From positions 744,001-808,000 of the forward strand of contig JAOWBW010000281.1 of NCBI GenBank assembly GCA_026119855.1: a stretch of DNA of 64,000 nt, written 5' to 3'. Under the pieces are notes generated by a model that worked only from the letters and a program-made list of their open reading frames with translations, had not been told where the DNA came from and ran no database searches. This stretch comes from Campanula takesimana. Taxonomy: Eukaryota > Streptophyta > Magnoliopsida > Asterales > Campanulaceae. Positions 11,734 to 23,500 of this stretch are shown one piece after another. A program made the position numbers and the translations under genes. Positions within the stretch are counted from its first letter, which is position 1. Each line of letters begins with the position of its first letter.

Positions 11734-11970
11734 CTCCCTCCTTCCCATAATGTTAGTCCCCTTTGACTATTCAAACATATTAACATACATTTTCATTTCC
11801 ATCACTATCCTCCTCTCTTCTTCATTTGTCTTTCATCCTCCCCTCACCCTCTCTCTTTCTCACCTCCCATCCTTAGTTCAATGAATTTAACCCCCAAATA
11901 TGGAAATGGGACCATCTTTGTGGGACAACCAAGAATGGTAAGTGGGACTATCTCTCCATGACGGAGGGAG
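11734..11970. mobile_element. Stowaway MITE in C2 intron 2
   Basis: The ends are CTCCCTCCTTCCCATAAT and ATGACGGAGGGAG with TA on the right. It lies 20 bp from exon 2 of the C2 gene, inside the intron. Confidence 0.85.
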
Positions 11971-12345
11971 TAATATAGAAACAATCTTACCTTTCAAAGT
12001 TTTGCTTCTACGCTCCTGAGTTCCACATTGAGTGATGACATAGCAGGCAGGTTTCGCTACGAAAATAAGACAAAAATCAAGTGTTAATATTTAGGGTCAA
12101 ATTACAAAAACAAGAAAAGAAAAAAGAGCTCATTGTAGTATTAGCCTACAGAAAAGAAGAAGGAACAGTATAGTTAGCCAGCGAGGGATAGCAAAACAAA
12201 CGGGACACAGAAATACAGTTTTGACATAGCATAGATTTCATGATGATCAGATTAAGTGAGAGAAAGAACCTATAAGACTGCTATTCATAATGCCTTTAGA
12301 ACTAACAAGAAACGCTTCTAGTCTTCCTCCTTTCATGTGTGTGTG

Positions 12346-12363
12346 AGAGGGGAAGAGAGAGAG

Positions 12364-12421
<58 letters not shown>

Positions 12422-12442
12422 AGAGAGAGAGAGAGAGAGATT
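12346..12442. repeat. (GA)n microsatellite
   Basis: About 95 bases of almost pure GA start some 10 bases upstream of the C2 gene ATG. On the transcribed strand it is a (TC)n tract in the 5' leader or core promoter. Confidence 0.92.
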
Positions 12443-12695
12443 ATGAAGTAGGAGAGGTAGGAATTTATACTGATAAGAAAAACATTAACATAATGGTATT
12501 CAGAAGTTAAGTTAATACAACAATTAATATAGGGAGTTTATGTTTTTGCTCAGTGAACAATTAATGCAGGAGGTAGAAGAAGCAACTAAAGAAATTGTAA
12601 ATGAACACAATTAAATTAAGCAACTAAATCCGTACAAAAACTCTGTTTGGGTGAGATATGTTAGTGAAGAAACGTTTCCACGCTTAATAATAGTA

Positions 12696-12949
12696 TTAAG
12701 GACATTTTGTTTCACGAAATAACTTGCAGAAAATGATTTCTGAAAGTCATGTTCATGTAAAAACACTTGTTATACCATGTTTAGCTAACAAATTAAAAAT
12801 ATATTCCAAAATATTTATGTAAGATCAGTTAAAGAAATGGTGCAGTATAACTTTCAAATGGACGGAGTAGATAAACAAGTGAGACATTTAGCCTCTGGAA
12901 AACAGACTTACAGAGTGCAGAAAAGCAAGTTATTTTGTGACGGAGGGAG
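12696..12949. mobile_element. Diverged Stowaway-like MITE upstream of C2 gene
   Basis: The right end TTTTGTGACGGAGGGAG matches, in inverted form, the left end near 12700 (TTTTGTTTCACGAAATAACTTGC), though the left terminus has decayed. It lies between the PPR and C2 genes, in the likely C2 promoter. Confidence 0.5.
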
Positions 12950-13213
12950 TAAAAAGACGTAAACAACTCAGTCTTTATCCCGATTACTATTCTCAACATG
13001 AATTCTTTTTCGCCATTAAAGAGAAGTAAGCAATGTCAGAGAAAAATACTTTTAAAGTACTTTTTCTCTTTCTGAATGGGGGTCAGCAAAATGCTGCATT
13101 TTAGCAATACTGACGCAATGAAAAAGCTGACTTGATTTGGCTCGAGTATAGTATAATCGAAATTTATAGATAGAAAAAACCTGATGGAGTGAAGCAATGC
13201 AAAATGACAGATT

Positions 13214-14965
13214 CTATAAACAGGCTTCAATCATGCTATATCCAATCTTCATCTGTAATCCTTTCTTGTTCACCAATTTTCTTATTGCTTCCATGTCTTC
13301 CCCTCTACTCTGCTCTGCATACAAGCTCGACAAAAACACGTAATAACTATGATTTTCCGGGTCCATATCAATGAGTTTCCGGGCAGCAATTTCTGCAATA
13401 TCATCTGACCCGTTAAACTTTCGACAACCAGCAAGAAGGGCACCCCAGATTCTTTCATCAGGCTCAATGGGCATACTGTTCACAAATTCTAGCCCTTCTT
13501 TTAAATATCCTCTACGACTTAACAAATCCATCATACAAGCATAGTGTGAAAGTCTTGGAGTAATCCCGTACGTCTCTTTCATTGCATAAAACCATTTCCG
13601 ACCCTCCGATTCGAGCCCACATTGACTACAAGCAGATAAAATCGATAGGAACACGACATCATTGGGTTTTATATGACAATTCAACATATTTGAAAAGGTA
13701 TCTACCGCCTCCCTTCCAAGCCCATTTTTCCCATACCCATTGATCAAAGAGCTCCAACATATAAGATCTTTGTTAGGGGTTTCATCAAACAGGAGCTTTG
13801 CTTGCCTTATCCTTCCGGATTTGCAGTATAAGTCGATTAATGCTGATGCCATAATTGTACTGGGTATATAGCCGGATTTTGCTGCATTAGCGTGTATCAT
13901 CTCCCCAATCTCCACATCAGCAGCCAAAGATGATGCTTGTAAGAGATTAACAAAAGTGATCTCGTTTGGCTTCTCGTTTGCTAATTGCATCTGTTTGTAT
14001 AAATCAAAGGCACTAGAAGCATCCCCATCTTGAGCATGAGCTGAGATCATTGCACTGTAAGCAATTATATCTTTCTGATGAAGATGACTAAATAAGACCC
14101 TAGCTGATCCAACTTCCCCAAATTTACTGTACATTTGGAGAAGCTCAGTCACAATAGAAACAAAACCTAGAAATCCCGTCTTGATTAAGAAGCAATGAAG
14201 CCCTGGTCCAAATTTAAGCTCTTCTGCTTGTAAAGTCGCACCAATTACTGTAAGAACGATATTATCGTCCAGCACAATGCAAGCACATTGCATTTGAACA
14301 AACATATTCAATGCCTTCACGAAGCATTCATTTTCGACACATCCATGAATAACACTCCTCCAGGATACGATATCCTTATCTGGGATCCTATCGAAAATAT
14401 GAACTGACGCCTTAATATTCCCACACTTAGCATACATGTCGACAAGTGAGTTTTGAACATTCTTGTACGAATAAAACTGATCCCGTTTGATACAAAATCC
14501 ATGAATCTGTTTGCCAAACTGCAATGCACCAATGCGAGCACAAGCTTGCAAGGCACTTAAAACGCTCGCACTATCTGGCTCGATGCCATCACTTTGCATA
14601 CCCCTTAAACCCTCGAAAGCTTCCATATACAATTCATTTCTTGTGCAGGCGGACACCATTGCACTCCATAAAACCACATCCTTATAATGTGTGTTATAAA
14701 ACAACTTCCAAACAACTTCCATATCCCAAGAAGAGTACAATCCAACAAGAGCCGTCACAACCGGGATTTCAAACTCGATCCCCAGCTTGATCACCAAACC
14801 ATGAATTTCCCCAGCCAAACTCTCCACACCAACATCACGCACTGCTCTTATCACGCTCACAGCTGTCACAAAATTTGGCCTTTGATCACTCATCAGCATT
14901 GTTCTAAACAAACCTATCGCCTCTTTTGGTTGCTTCCACCTTACCAAACTCGAGATTTTCGACGT
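13214..14965 (-). pseudogene. PPR protein, C-terminal part (repeats and E domain), split by Tat insertion
   Basis: The frame from 14965 to the stop at 13214 is uninterrupted (about 583 codons). It consists of tandem pentatricopeptide repeats of the PLS type, with strings such as LVDMYAKCGNIKASVHIFDR, MYSKFGEVGSARVLF and LIDLYCKSGRIRQAKLLFDE. It ends in an E-type C-terminus (EPDERIWGALLAGCRKF to YSMIEACL) without a DYW domain. Such proteins bind organelle transcripts and act in C-to-U editing or RNA processing. The first codons follow the 5-bp duplication GACGT at 14961-14965. The N-terminus is 12 kb away at 27016-27191 in the matching frame. With one TSD copy the intact gene would encode about 640 aa. 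No other damage is seen, so the disruption is recent. Confidence 0.92.
14961..14965. repeat. Target site duplication GACGT, left copy
   Basis: GACGT directly precedes the left LTR (TGATGACGCC at 14966). The same five bases follow the right LTR at 27016-27020. The duplication lies within the PPR reading frame. Confidence 0.93.
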
Positions 14966-15598
14966 TGATGACGCCCTAGATTTCTGGGGTCACGGAGATA
15001 GAACTCCAACTTTGCTGTCTCTTGATCCTGATCACAACACAAACAAGAACACCGTTAAGACCAAGGCCGGGTTGGAATCCGGCTTAGGCCCTCGGGTGTG
15101 AGAGTAAGATCTCTGAGGAAAACCTAGGAAGAAGGTTCAATGAAGACCTTGTGTGTGTGAATAGGATAGAGCACGTACCTCTCTCATGGGGCGAAAAGGG
15201 GTATATATATGACCAAGGGAAAGAAACCTGCACAAGGTACTAACCACCCTGGTACTGGGGGGACACGTGGCGAGTCCCCAGTGGATCGGTCAGGAGAGTG
15301 GCTGGGAAGGTGGCGTGTCTGTCAGGGAAGCATGGTTCCATCACCAACCGTTATGGTGTGTCAGGTACGGTTAGGTGACGCCTCGCGTACGTTTGTGCCA
15401 GCTGGGCACTACGGGCTCCTCAGGATGACGGGAGGCAGAGTCAACTCGGGCATATTCATCAGGAGATAAATCCTCTCGGGCTTACTAGCCCGCGTTCCTT
15501 GTCGGTTAGGCCTCCAGAGTTCAGGTCCGGTTCGGGCGCGTTAGATCGCATTGATTCTAGACCGGCGAGCATCCGGCCCAGAAGGCTCGGTCTCATCA
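14966..15598 (-). repeat. Tat element 3' LTR
   Basis: 633 bp, TGATGACGCC...GTCTCATCA. It matches 26383-27015 except C at 15244 against T at 26661. The purine-rich tract for plus-strand priming (AGTTAGGGGCC on the minus strand) lies just inside at about 15600-15615. The 86-codon open frame seen in both LTRs is not considered a gene. Confidence 0.93.
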
Positions 15599-15920
15599 GT
15601 GGCCCCTAACTCCGAGGGTTAGCTCATTCATGTGCGGCGCGAGGAGTTATACTTCCTAGGCTCGATTCGGGCAAATTGCAATTAATGCGGGCACGGATTG
15701 CAATGGGACGGGAGTCTTAGAATAGTGGTTGACGAAAGGACAGGTGGGGCCCCTTGTGTCAGGCTAGTGGCGTAGCCATCTGTCTTTTGACATGACCAGG
15801 AGCACGTCCATTAAATGCGAACCGTCATCGGTATTCGAAAAAGCAATTCCCGCCTCTTCACTTTTCGGGTTTCGATCGGGTTACCAGATATTTCGGGTCG
15901 GTCCGACCCATTTTTGGCGC

Positions 15921-15928
15921 TATAAATA
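15921..15928 (+). promoter_or_regulatory. TATA box for the antisense gene of the Tat element
   Basis: TATAAATA lies about 360 bp upstream of the ATG at 16280 and before a leader with good splice signals: donor CAG/GT at 16058/16059 and acceptor TAG at 16275-16277. This suggests a plus-strand RNA polymerase II transcript starting near 15950 inside the element, independent of the LTRs. Confidence 0.55.
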
Positions 15929-16279
15929 CCACGGATGCTGAATCATTCCAAACTTTCGTAACTTCCGTCTCTCTACCTTCCAGTTCCAACGAATACTTTG
16001 CTTCTCTGGATTCCTGACTCCGAAGATCTCGTTCTCGTTCCTCACTTCAAATTCGCAGGTATTGTTCCGCACCTCGCTTTTTTCTTCTTTGTTTCGATTC
16101 GTCGTTTTAATTTCTGCCATTCTTTTCGTTGCCGTTTTTCGAGCGCGAACCCTAAAAATTTTGCTCCCGTCGAGCTTTCGGATTTGTACGAGAGTTGTGT
16201 GACTTCTCGTAGCCTCGCGTCTTCGAGTCCAAATTCTGGCCCCTAATTTCTGAAAACTTGCTGAAATATTGTTGTAGCC

Positions 16280-19200
16280 ATGGAAGGGCTGGATTTAGGG
16301 CGTAAACTCCGTCCCGACCTGTTTGGTTGCTGCCGGAGGACCGGTGGGGTATACAGGCTCCTGTTAAACGCCTGGAAACGGCTGTCCTTGAATGAGTTCA
16401 TTGCCATAGGTTTAGCGTATAGCTGGGAACCCTGGGTCTTGCCCCTGTTGTGGGAAACAGGTCCCTCCGTCCATTATGACTCCACAAGGATGAGGGTGTT
16501 GGGGGGAGAGGAACACTTGGGCATTTTTGTCACGGCTGTTTTAACTCGATTCCCCGATAATGTAGATATGGCTGGAAATGCTAGAAGGTTGGTAAGGTCG
16601 TGCGGGGAGCGTGTAGCCTCGAGTGGCCCTGATTCTCTCAGTTGGATGGACGCTCCTTTTAACGAGGACGAGCAGGCACGATCTCCGGGCTTGGCCCCTG
16701 GTGTTATTGAAGTCACGAGCAGTGCGGAGGCTTCCGATCAAGAAGTGGGGGTTGATGGTGAAACCGCTCTTGAGGATGAGGTTGGGGCGATCGTGGCTCA
16801 CGGGCTAGTAGATGAGTCTGAGTCATCTGAGACACCTTCTGACCCCCGGGGGGATTTAGAGAGAATGGCCCCAGGTACAGCGCGTATGGTCAAGCGCATT
16901 CGCTCCCCGGTTCAAATATTGGCTTCCTTCCCCGAGGGGCCCGACGATAGGGTCAAGAGCCAGGCCGGAGCTTCCAGCTCAGGAGCGGGCATGGTGGAGG
17001 AGCAGGACTCCGATGATGAGTTTTTAACCGTGTACCACATCGATCGCAAAGTCTACCTTGTCGGCGGTCTCGATGATTATTCCTCTCCGTCAGGGAGCAA
17101 TTTGGCTGGTCCTGCCCGCGTCCGGGCAGATAATATCGCCTGCGTGTTTTATCCCGTTCAGTTTGAGAATGGCCTCCGGCTTCCCTTGGACCCGTTCATT
17201 TGCGAGTTCCTGGAGTTTTCCAAGTGCCTTCCCATGGACTTGACTCCCAACGCGATTCGTTACCTGGTGTCTTTTATTGTTGTGAGCAGGGTATTGGGAT
17301 ATGAACCCTCTTTGTCCGCCTTGTACGTTTTCTTCACTCATCAGGTCACCGCGAGCAGTTTGAGCTTGAAAACGAAGCCTAGGTCGAAAAAGATCTTTTC
17401 TGCGGCTTCTAATAAATTCGATCAGTGGCAGAGATATCCTCTGGTGATTCAGAATCGACTCGGGTGGCCCTTTTCTAAGCCTGATAATACTTCCCCGCTG
17501 TCCATATCTTCCAAGGATTATCCTAGCTCAGATGGGGGTATTGAGCTTGCGTCCGCCATGCAGGATTACCTCGCCCGGCATACGAAATCAGTGACTTTAG
17601 AGGACCAGACTGTGGTCGTGGTTGAACAAGTTTTCGACGTTCAAGCCATCATCAACAACGAGAGTCTTTTGGCTTACGCCGGGGTGGCCCCATGCCGAAA
17701 TCCTGATTTTGAGAGCAGGGTTAGCATGACTCCTATGTGGCGGGATCCTTGCTGGAGGGTTCACCAGGATTTTGCCTTTGCCCATGAGTGCTCTGCTTGC
17801 CGATTGGGGGAACAATGCCCGGATCCGGGCTTGACTGGTCTTTTTCATACTTAATCAACTGGAATTCCATACCTGTTAGTTTATCCGATCATATCTGACT
17901 GACTGTTACTTTTGCCTGCAGATCCCACTGATACCATGCCTCCCAAGAATATTAATGCCTTGAGATTGGCTGCGAAGCAGCGGGAGGCTGAGGCGAAGCA
18001 GCAGAGGCAGGCCGAAATGCGCAAGGCCGAGGCCCCAGGGAGAAAACTGCCGGTTACGGATCTTCTGGACAAGGCAAAGAAGGTTGTTGCAGTTGTCCCG
18101 ACGACTGGCGAGCTTCCTCTACGGCCCCGCGGGAGCGGACGGGGAAAGGATTTGACAGGCTCGGGGTCTCCCACTCCCTCGCATGATGCAGGCAGAACAG
18201 TGCCCGAGGCTACGAAGAAAAGGGGACCGAGTCCGGTCGCTGACCCCTTGCCTCCAAAAAATAAACAGCCCCGCCTGGAGTCTCCTTCTCGCGGCTTTAC
18301 CGTATCCTCCCCCGCCAAAGGGACCTTATGCTCGGAGCGCTTCCCCGTCGAACTAATTGAAGACAAGGACCGAGCTAAGGAGTTTGGGAAGAAAGTAGCT
18401 GAGGCCCCTGAGGTATATGGGGTTGATCTCCATAGCCGCCGCGGCTTCAATTCTTATGTTGGCGATGGGCTTCTGCACCGGATGAATTTCCCGGACTATC
18501 AACAGAAGGTGCTGTCCAAGACCAACTTCCTGACCGCCCTGGGTCACGCGGGCTTGGCTATGACTGAGGTTAGTGTCTCACTTTCCATGTCAAACCGACG
18601 TGCTCTTTCTTTTTATACATCGATCCTTTGACCCTCTAATTCCTCGTCCCGATTTTTAATATAATCTCCACATGCTCCTTTATTAATCAGGTTAGCAATG
18701 ACCTGCTATATATGCGGTCTCAGTATGAAGCCGAAGTTGCCTTGGCCGCGGCGAGGGGGAAGAATCTGGCGGAGGCGAAGGATGAGATTGCCCGCCTGTC
18801 CAAGGTCCTGGAGGGCTCGGGAGAGGAGCTTAAGAATAAAGATGCCGAGTTGATGACTGCTGTCAAGGAGAACTCCAAACTGAGCAACGATCTCGACGCA
18901 GCTCGCGAGGCCAAAGACCGGGCTGAGGCTGAAAAAGCAACCGTTGAGTCTGAAAAGCAACGACTCGAAGCTCGCCTGGCCGAGGCTGAGAAGCGGTTGG
19001 AGGAGGAGAGGGAGAAGAACAGGAGCTTATCTGAGAAGGTTGATGAACTGGACGGCAAGGTTTTAGATGCCATGCGGTTTGAGAAAGACCGGGAACTTGT
19101 TTTGAATGAAGAGCGAGGGAAAGCCGTGGCCGAGTTTGAGGCGTCTGATGCTTACAGAGAAAAGGTGGAGGAGGCAAGCATAGAGCAATATAACTCAGCT

Positions 19201-19638
19201 CTCCATACAGTAGGTCGTAACCTGGCAGCTACGGGCAAATACAGTGCGCAAGAGATTGCGATCCTTTGCTCCATTACGGCCTCAGACCCTCAATGTTTTA
19301 CCGGCCACGCTCTGGTGCCCTTTACCGCGGACCAACTCTCCGAGTTACCCGAGTCTGTCAGATCAACTCTCCCTCCCGTCGCTCCGGTCACCGTCCAAGA
19401 TCTTCTTTCTGCTATCGACGGGTTCAGATATTCTGCCGCGGGTACCTTACCTCTGGTCGCAGCTTTGGAGAGGACTTTTGGCCCCGGCGGCCCGTACATT
19501 GATGGTATGGTTCTTCCTTACTCTCCTTATGCCTCCGCTCTTGCTGATGCTTCTCAGGATCAGTCTGGGTCTGTGCCTGACACTGATGCCTCTGCCTCTG
19601 TTCCAGAGATGGAGAATGCTCCTCCCCCGGCCTTTTGA
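16280..19638 (+). CDS. Tat-element antisense ORF, spliced (plant transposon domain plus coiled coil)
   Basis: Three coding exons join in phase: 16280-17837, 17922-18568 and 18691-19638, giving about 1050 aa, after a probable leader intron (16059-16277). The first donor (CTG/GTCTTT) is weak. The second intron has the good sites GAG/GTTAGT and AATCAG. The ATG is in good context (GCCATGG). Exon 1 is acidic and Ser-rich, then has a segment like the putative gypsy-type transposon domain (LRLPLDPFICEFLEF, then LTPNAIRYLVSFIVVSRVLG) known from antisense ORFs of Grande and Retand. Exon 2 is Pro/Lys/Arg-rich. Exon 3 starts with about 120 residues of charged heptad-like coiled coil. The function of such proteins is unknown. 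It is transcribed towards the end of gag-pol. Confidence 0.75.
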
Positions 19639-19845
19639 AGATCAGACCGGGTTGCATCCCGGGAAATTTTGTAATAGTGTAGGTCCGGACATTCTCGAAC
19701 AAGTGATTTTTGATTTGTATGTGAATAATTGTTTCCAGCTTTGCTATTGACTTCTTTTCTTGCGTGCTCTTTTGTTATCACTCTTTTGATTACATAGCTT
19801 AAAGGGTTGTTCTCGCACGAACTGTCTTTGTTTCCACGCGCGTGG

Positions 19846-20380
19846 TTTAGCTCGGGAGCGTATGGCCGCGCCTTCTCCCACTTTAGTCTAGCTCAAAGGC
19901 GTAGGATATGGGCCCTGCAGTATAGCTCGAGAGCGTATGACCGCGCATCTTGGGTCTCAGGAATTTCACAAGGAAATGATCCCACCAAGGAATTCATTCT
20001 CCCACTTTAGTCTAGCTTAAGGGCGTAAGACGTGGGCCCTGCGGTCTAGCTCGAGGGCGTATGACCGCGCATCTTGGGTCTTAGGAATTTCACAAGGAAA
20101 TGATCCCACCAAGGAATTCATTCTCCCACTTTAGTCTAGCTCAAGGGCGTAAGACGTGGGCCCTGCGGTCTAGCTCGAGGGCGTATGACCGCGCATCTTG
20201 GGTCTTAGGAATTTCACAAGGAAATGATCCCACCAAGGAATTCATTCTCCCACTTTAGTCTAGCTCAAGGGCGTAAGACGTGGGCCCTGCGGTCTAGCTC
20301 GAGGGCGTATGACCGCGCATCGTTCGTAGACTTGCAAACGGCATCCGCATCGCGGGCATGCGGTCTGGTTCGAGAGCACA
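19846..20380. repeat. 124-bp tandem repeat array in Tat element
   Basis: The phrase CTTTAGTCTAGCT starts at 19881, 20005, 20129 and 20253, giving an exact 124-bp period with about four copies plus degenerate edges. Each unit contains two related sub-blocks (CTAGCTCAAGGGCGTAAGA and CTAGCTCGAGGGCGTATGA). It sits between the gag-pol stop and the antisense gene, where Tat elements often carry tandem repeats. Confidence 0.92.
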
Positions 20381-20551
20381 TGACCGCGCTTTGAGAACGA
20401 ACATACTTGAGTAATTTCATAGAACGATAGCAGTTTTATTTACTTTACTCGAACAGATTACATTGCCACTTTGTTACAATACATGAGTATTTCCATAATT
20501 TCTAACTGCTACTGATTTGCAAAAAGATTTCAAGATCTACCATTCTGTCTT

Positions 20552-23500
20552 CTAAAGGTAGTACTTTTTCAGATGATCGCTATGCCAGGCGTTTTTCAAG
20601 TCTTTTCCTTCTGCCGTTAGAAGCCTGTAGGTTCCCTCTTTGATTATGCGGGCAATCTGATAAGGGCCTTCCCAGTTGGGCGAAAGCTTGTTGTATCCGG
20701 GCTGCCTCCCTGTGACTTCAACTTTCCTCAGAACCCAGTCTCCCACGGCAAACGATCTCTTGTTCACCCTTTTGTCATGATGGACTTTTGCCTTCTGTTT
20801 ATAATTGACCATCTTTGCCCGCGCTTCCAACCGTTTTTCTTCGGTAGAGTCTAAGTCTTTTCTGCGGGCTTCCTCATTCTCTGCTTCATTAAATTGGGCG
20901 ACCCTATACGTGGGTAAGGCTACTTCCACAGGTGCGACCGCCTCTGATCCATATGTCAGGGAAAAAGGGGTTTCTCCCGTTGAGTTCCTTGTCGTGGTTC
21001 GGACAACCCATAGAGCAGTACTGAGCTCTTCCATCCAGCGACCACTCCTTCCCTTCAAACTTTTGTGCAAAGCGGTCATGAGCAACTTGTTCGCGGCCTC
21101 GGCCTGTCCATTTCCCTGTGGTCTTGCGACTGAGGATTGTCGATGTTCCACGTTGAGTCTCTTGCACTCCGCCGTGAACTTGCTTTGGAATTGGGGCCCG
21201 TGATCGGAGACAATAGCCCGCGGTAGACCAAACCGGCAGAAGATGTGATCATGTACGAACTTGATGATGCTTGCTTCCGTAGTACTAGCCAGTGCTTTTA
21301 CCTCAACCCATTTTGTGAAGTAGTCCACAGCAACCACTACCATTTGCGCTCCCCCGGGCGCTTTGGGATAAGGCCCAATCAAATCAATCCCCCACATATC
21401 AAAAGGCCAAGTTGGGACTATCAAACTCTGCTCGGTGGACGGCTGCCTTGGTATGTTGGCGAACCTCTGGCATTGGTCGCATTTGCGGACGTAGTCTTCT
21501 GCATCTCTTTTCATTGTGGGCCAATAATACCCGAGGAATCTGATTTTGTCGGATAGAGTCCGGGCTCCGGGATGCCCTCCGCACACGCCTTCGTGAACTT
21601 CATATAACAGGTTGGTGACTGTCTCGGACCTGACACACCTCAGCAGTGGTTTGGTAAAGGATCTCCGATAAAGCACGCCATCAATAATTGTGTATCGAGC
21701 AGCCTGTTTCATCAAGACTCTTGCCCGGTCAGGGTTGTTGGGGAGGGTTTGCCGCTCGATATATTCCCTGATCTCGTCAACCCAATCTTTTTCCGAATTT
21801 CCGATTTGGTGGATCTCTATTCTGTCGATGGCTGGGCGCTCGGTGAACTCTATCCAGCAGTCCACACTAAGCTTGGCAATGTCCTCATTTGTGATCCTGG
21901 AGAGCAAGTCCGCCTCGGAATTTTCGGCCCGGTTAACTTGGTTCAGCTCATGGTATTCGAATTCCTTTAACAAGTCTGTCGCGAGCTCCTTGTATTTGAC
22001 CAAAACCGGGTGATTTGTTTCGTATTCCCCTTTCACCTGGTTTATTACTAGTTGTGAGTCACTCTTCACGACCAGCTTTGATACTTTCATGTCCCGGGCT
22101 AATTCCAAACCCGCTATCAATGCCTCGTACTCGGCCTGGTTGTTTGAGACCGCGAACTTAAATCTCAAGGCTCGCTTGAACCTTTGACCCTCCGGGGCGG
22201 TCAAGAGAATTCCGGCGCCGCTGACTGTCTTTCCCGCGGATCCATCCACACTTAACGACCAGCAATTTTCCGGTCTCTCCCCTGCAACTATTGCCTTCTC
22301 GCCTCTCTTTTTCTTTGTCTTTGCAGGTTGGGTTCCGTCCGGCTCGATCTCCTTTGATTCAAATGTGGTCTCTGCCACAAAGTCTGCCAGTGCCTGTGCC
22401 TTGATGGTCTTCCGTGGGGAGTAGGTAATCTGGAATTCAGTCAGTTCTATGGACCACGATAGCATTCTCCCCGAGGATTCGGGCTTATGGAGTATCTTCT
22501 TCAGCGGGGTGTCTGAATAAACCGTGATTGGGTGGGCGATGAAGTATGCCCGCAGCTTCCGAGCGGCCACCAGCAAGGCGAAAGCTAGCTTTTCAATGTT
22601 TAGATAGCGGCCTTCCACAGCAGAAAGTGCCTTGGAGACATAATACACGGGTTTCTGAAGTTTGCCCTCTTCCCTTACCAAAACAGCGGCCACTGCATGA
22701 TCTGTTGCGGCCAAGAAGACGTAGAGTTCCTCCCCAAACACCGGGCTGCTCAATAGCGGCGGCTTTCCCAGGTAAGCTTTTATTTGCTCGAAAGCGATCT
22801 GGCAGTCCTCGTTCCACTCGAAGCCCTTCTCTCCTCCTCCTTTTAAGGTTTTGAAGAAAGGCAGGCACTTTTCGGCTGACTTAGCAATGAATCTTCCCAA
22901 AGCCGTAATGCGGCCATTAAGCTTCTGCACCTCCTTAACGCATCTGGGGGGCTGCATGTTTATCAACGCCGTGATTTTCTCGGGGTTTGCTTCGATCCCT
23001 CTTTGGTTTACCATGAACCCCAAAAATTTTCTTGCCTTTACTCCGAAAGCGCACTTGGAGGGATTGAGCTTCATGTTATTTTCCCGGAGGTTGGTGAAGG
23101 TTTCTGCCATATCAATGTCGTGAGAGGTCTCCTTGGTCTTGATAACCATATCGTCGATGTAAGCCTCCAGGTTCCGGCCTAATTGATCATCAAAGACGAT
23201 TCCTACCATCCTTTGATACGTGCCGCCTGCGTTCTTGAGGCCGAACGGCATGTTGTTAAATGTGTAGGTTTTGCCCGCGGCATAGAAAGCGCACGAAGGG
23301 ACGTCATCCTCCTTCATTTTGATCTGATGGTAGCCCGAGTACGCATCTATGAAGCTTAACACCCTATGCCCGGCGATAGAGTCTACTAATTGATCGATCC
23401 GGGGAAGAGGGTAACAATCCTTAGGGCAGGCCTTGTTCAAATCGGTGAAATCCACGCACATCCTCCACTTTCCATTTGCTTTGGTTACCATGACGACGTT

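Larger units (their letters stand above)
10597..12336 (-). pseudogene. C2-domain protein gene, five exons, frameshifted in exon 4
   Basis: Exons on the minus strand: 12336-12270 (ATG), 12056-11991, 11641-11503, 10990-10859, 10761-10597 (TAG). All junctions are GT-AG and the phases agree. The product starts MKGGRLEAFLVSSKG. It continues through typical C2 beta-strands (ACYVITQCGTQERRSK, FYWNEKFTFEFPVSECEKL, CFGDGKFLGEI, YNVVK then DGTYNGELKLGIRF), like small plant C2 proteins of the elicitor-responsive protein 3 type that bind Ca2+ and phospholipid. A 55-codon tail exon starts TDIHPERKELVEEEGDEE. Exon 4 lacks one base in the T run 10910-10912 (AAA where AAAA is expected on the coding strand), so the last strand and tail are out of frame. 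With that base the protein would be about 189 aa. It is either a recent pseudogene or an assembly error. Confidence 0.78.

Noticed and set aside
15209..15469. 86-codon frame, repeated identically at 26626-26886
   Set aside because: It lies wholly inside both LTRs of the Tat element; identity follows from LTR duplication, and no domain is recognisable.
19846..20380. CRISPR-like regular array
   Set aside because: Units are contiguous 124-bp tandem repeats without unique spacers, inside a plant retrotransposon.
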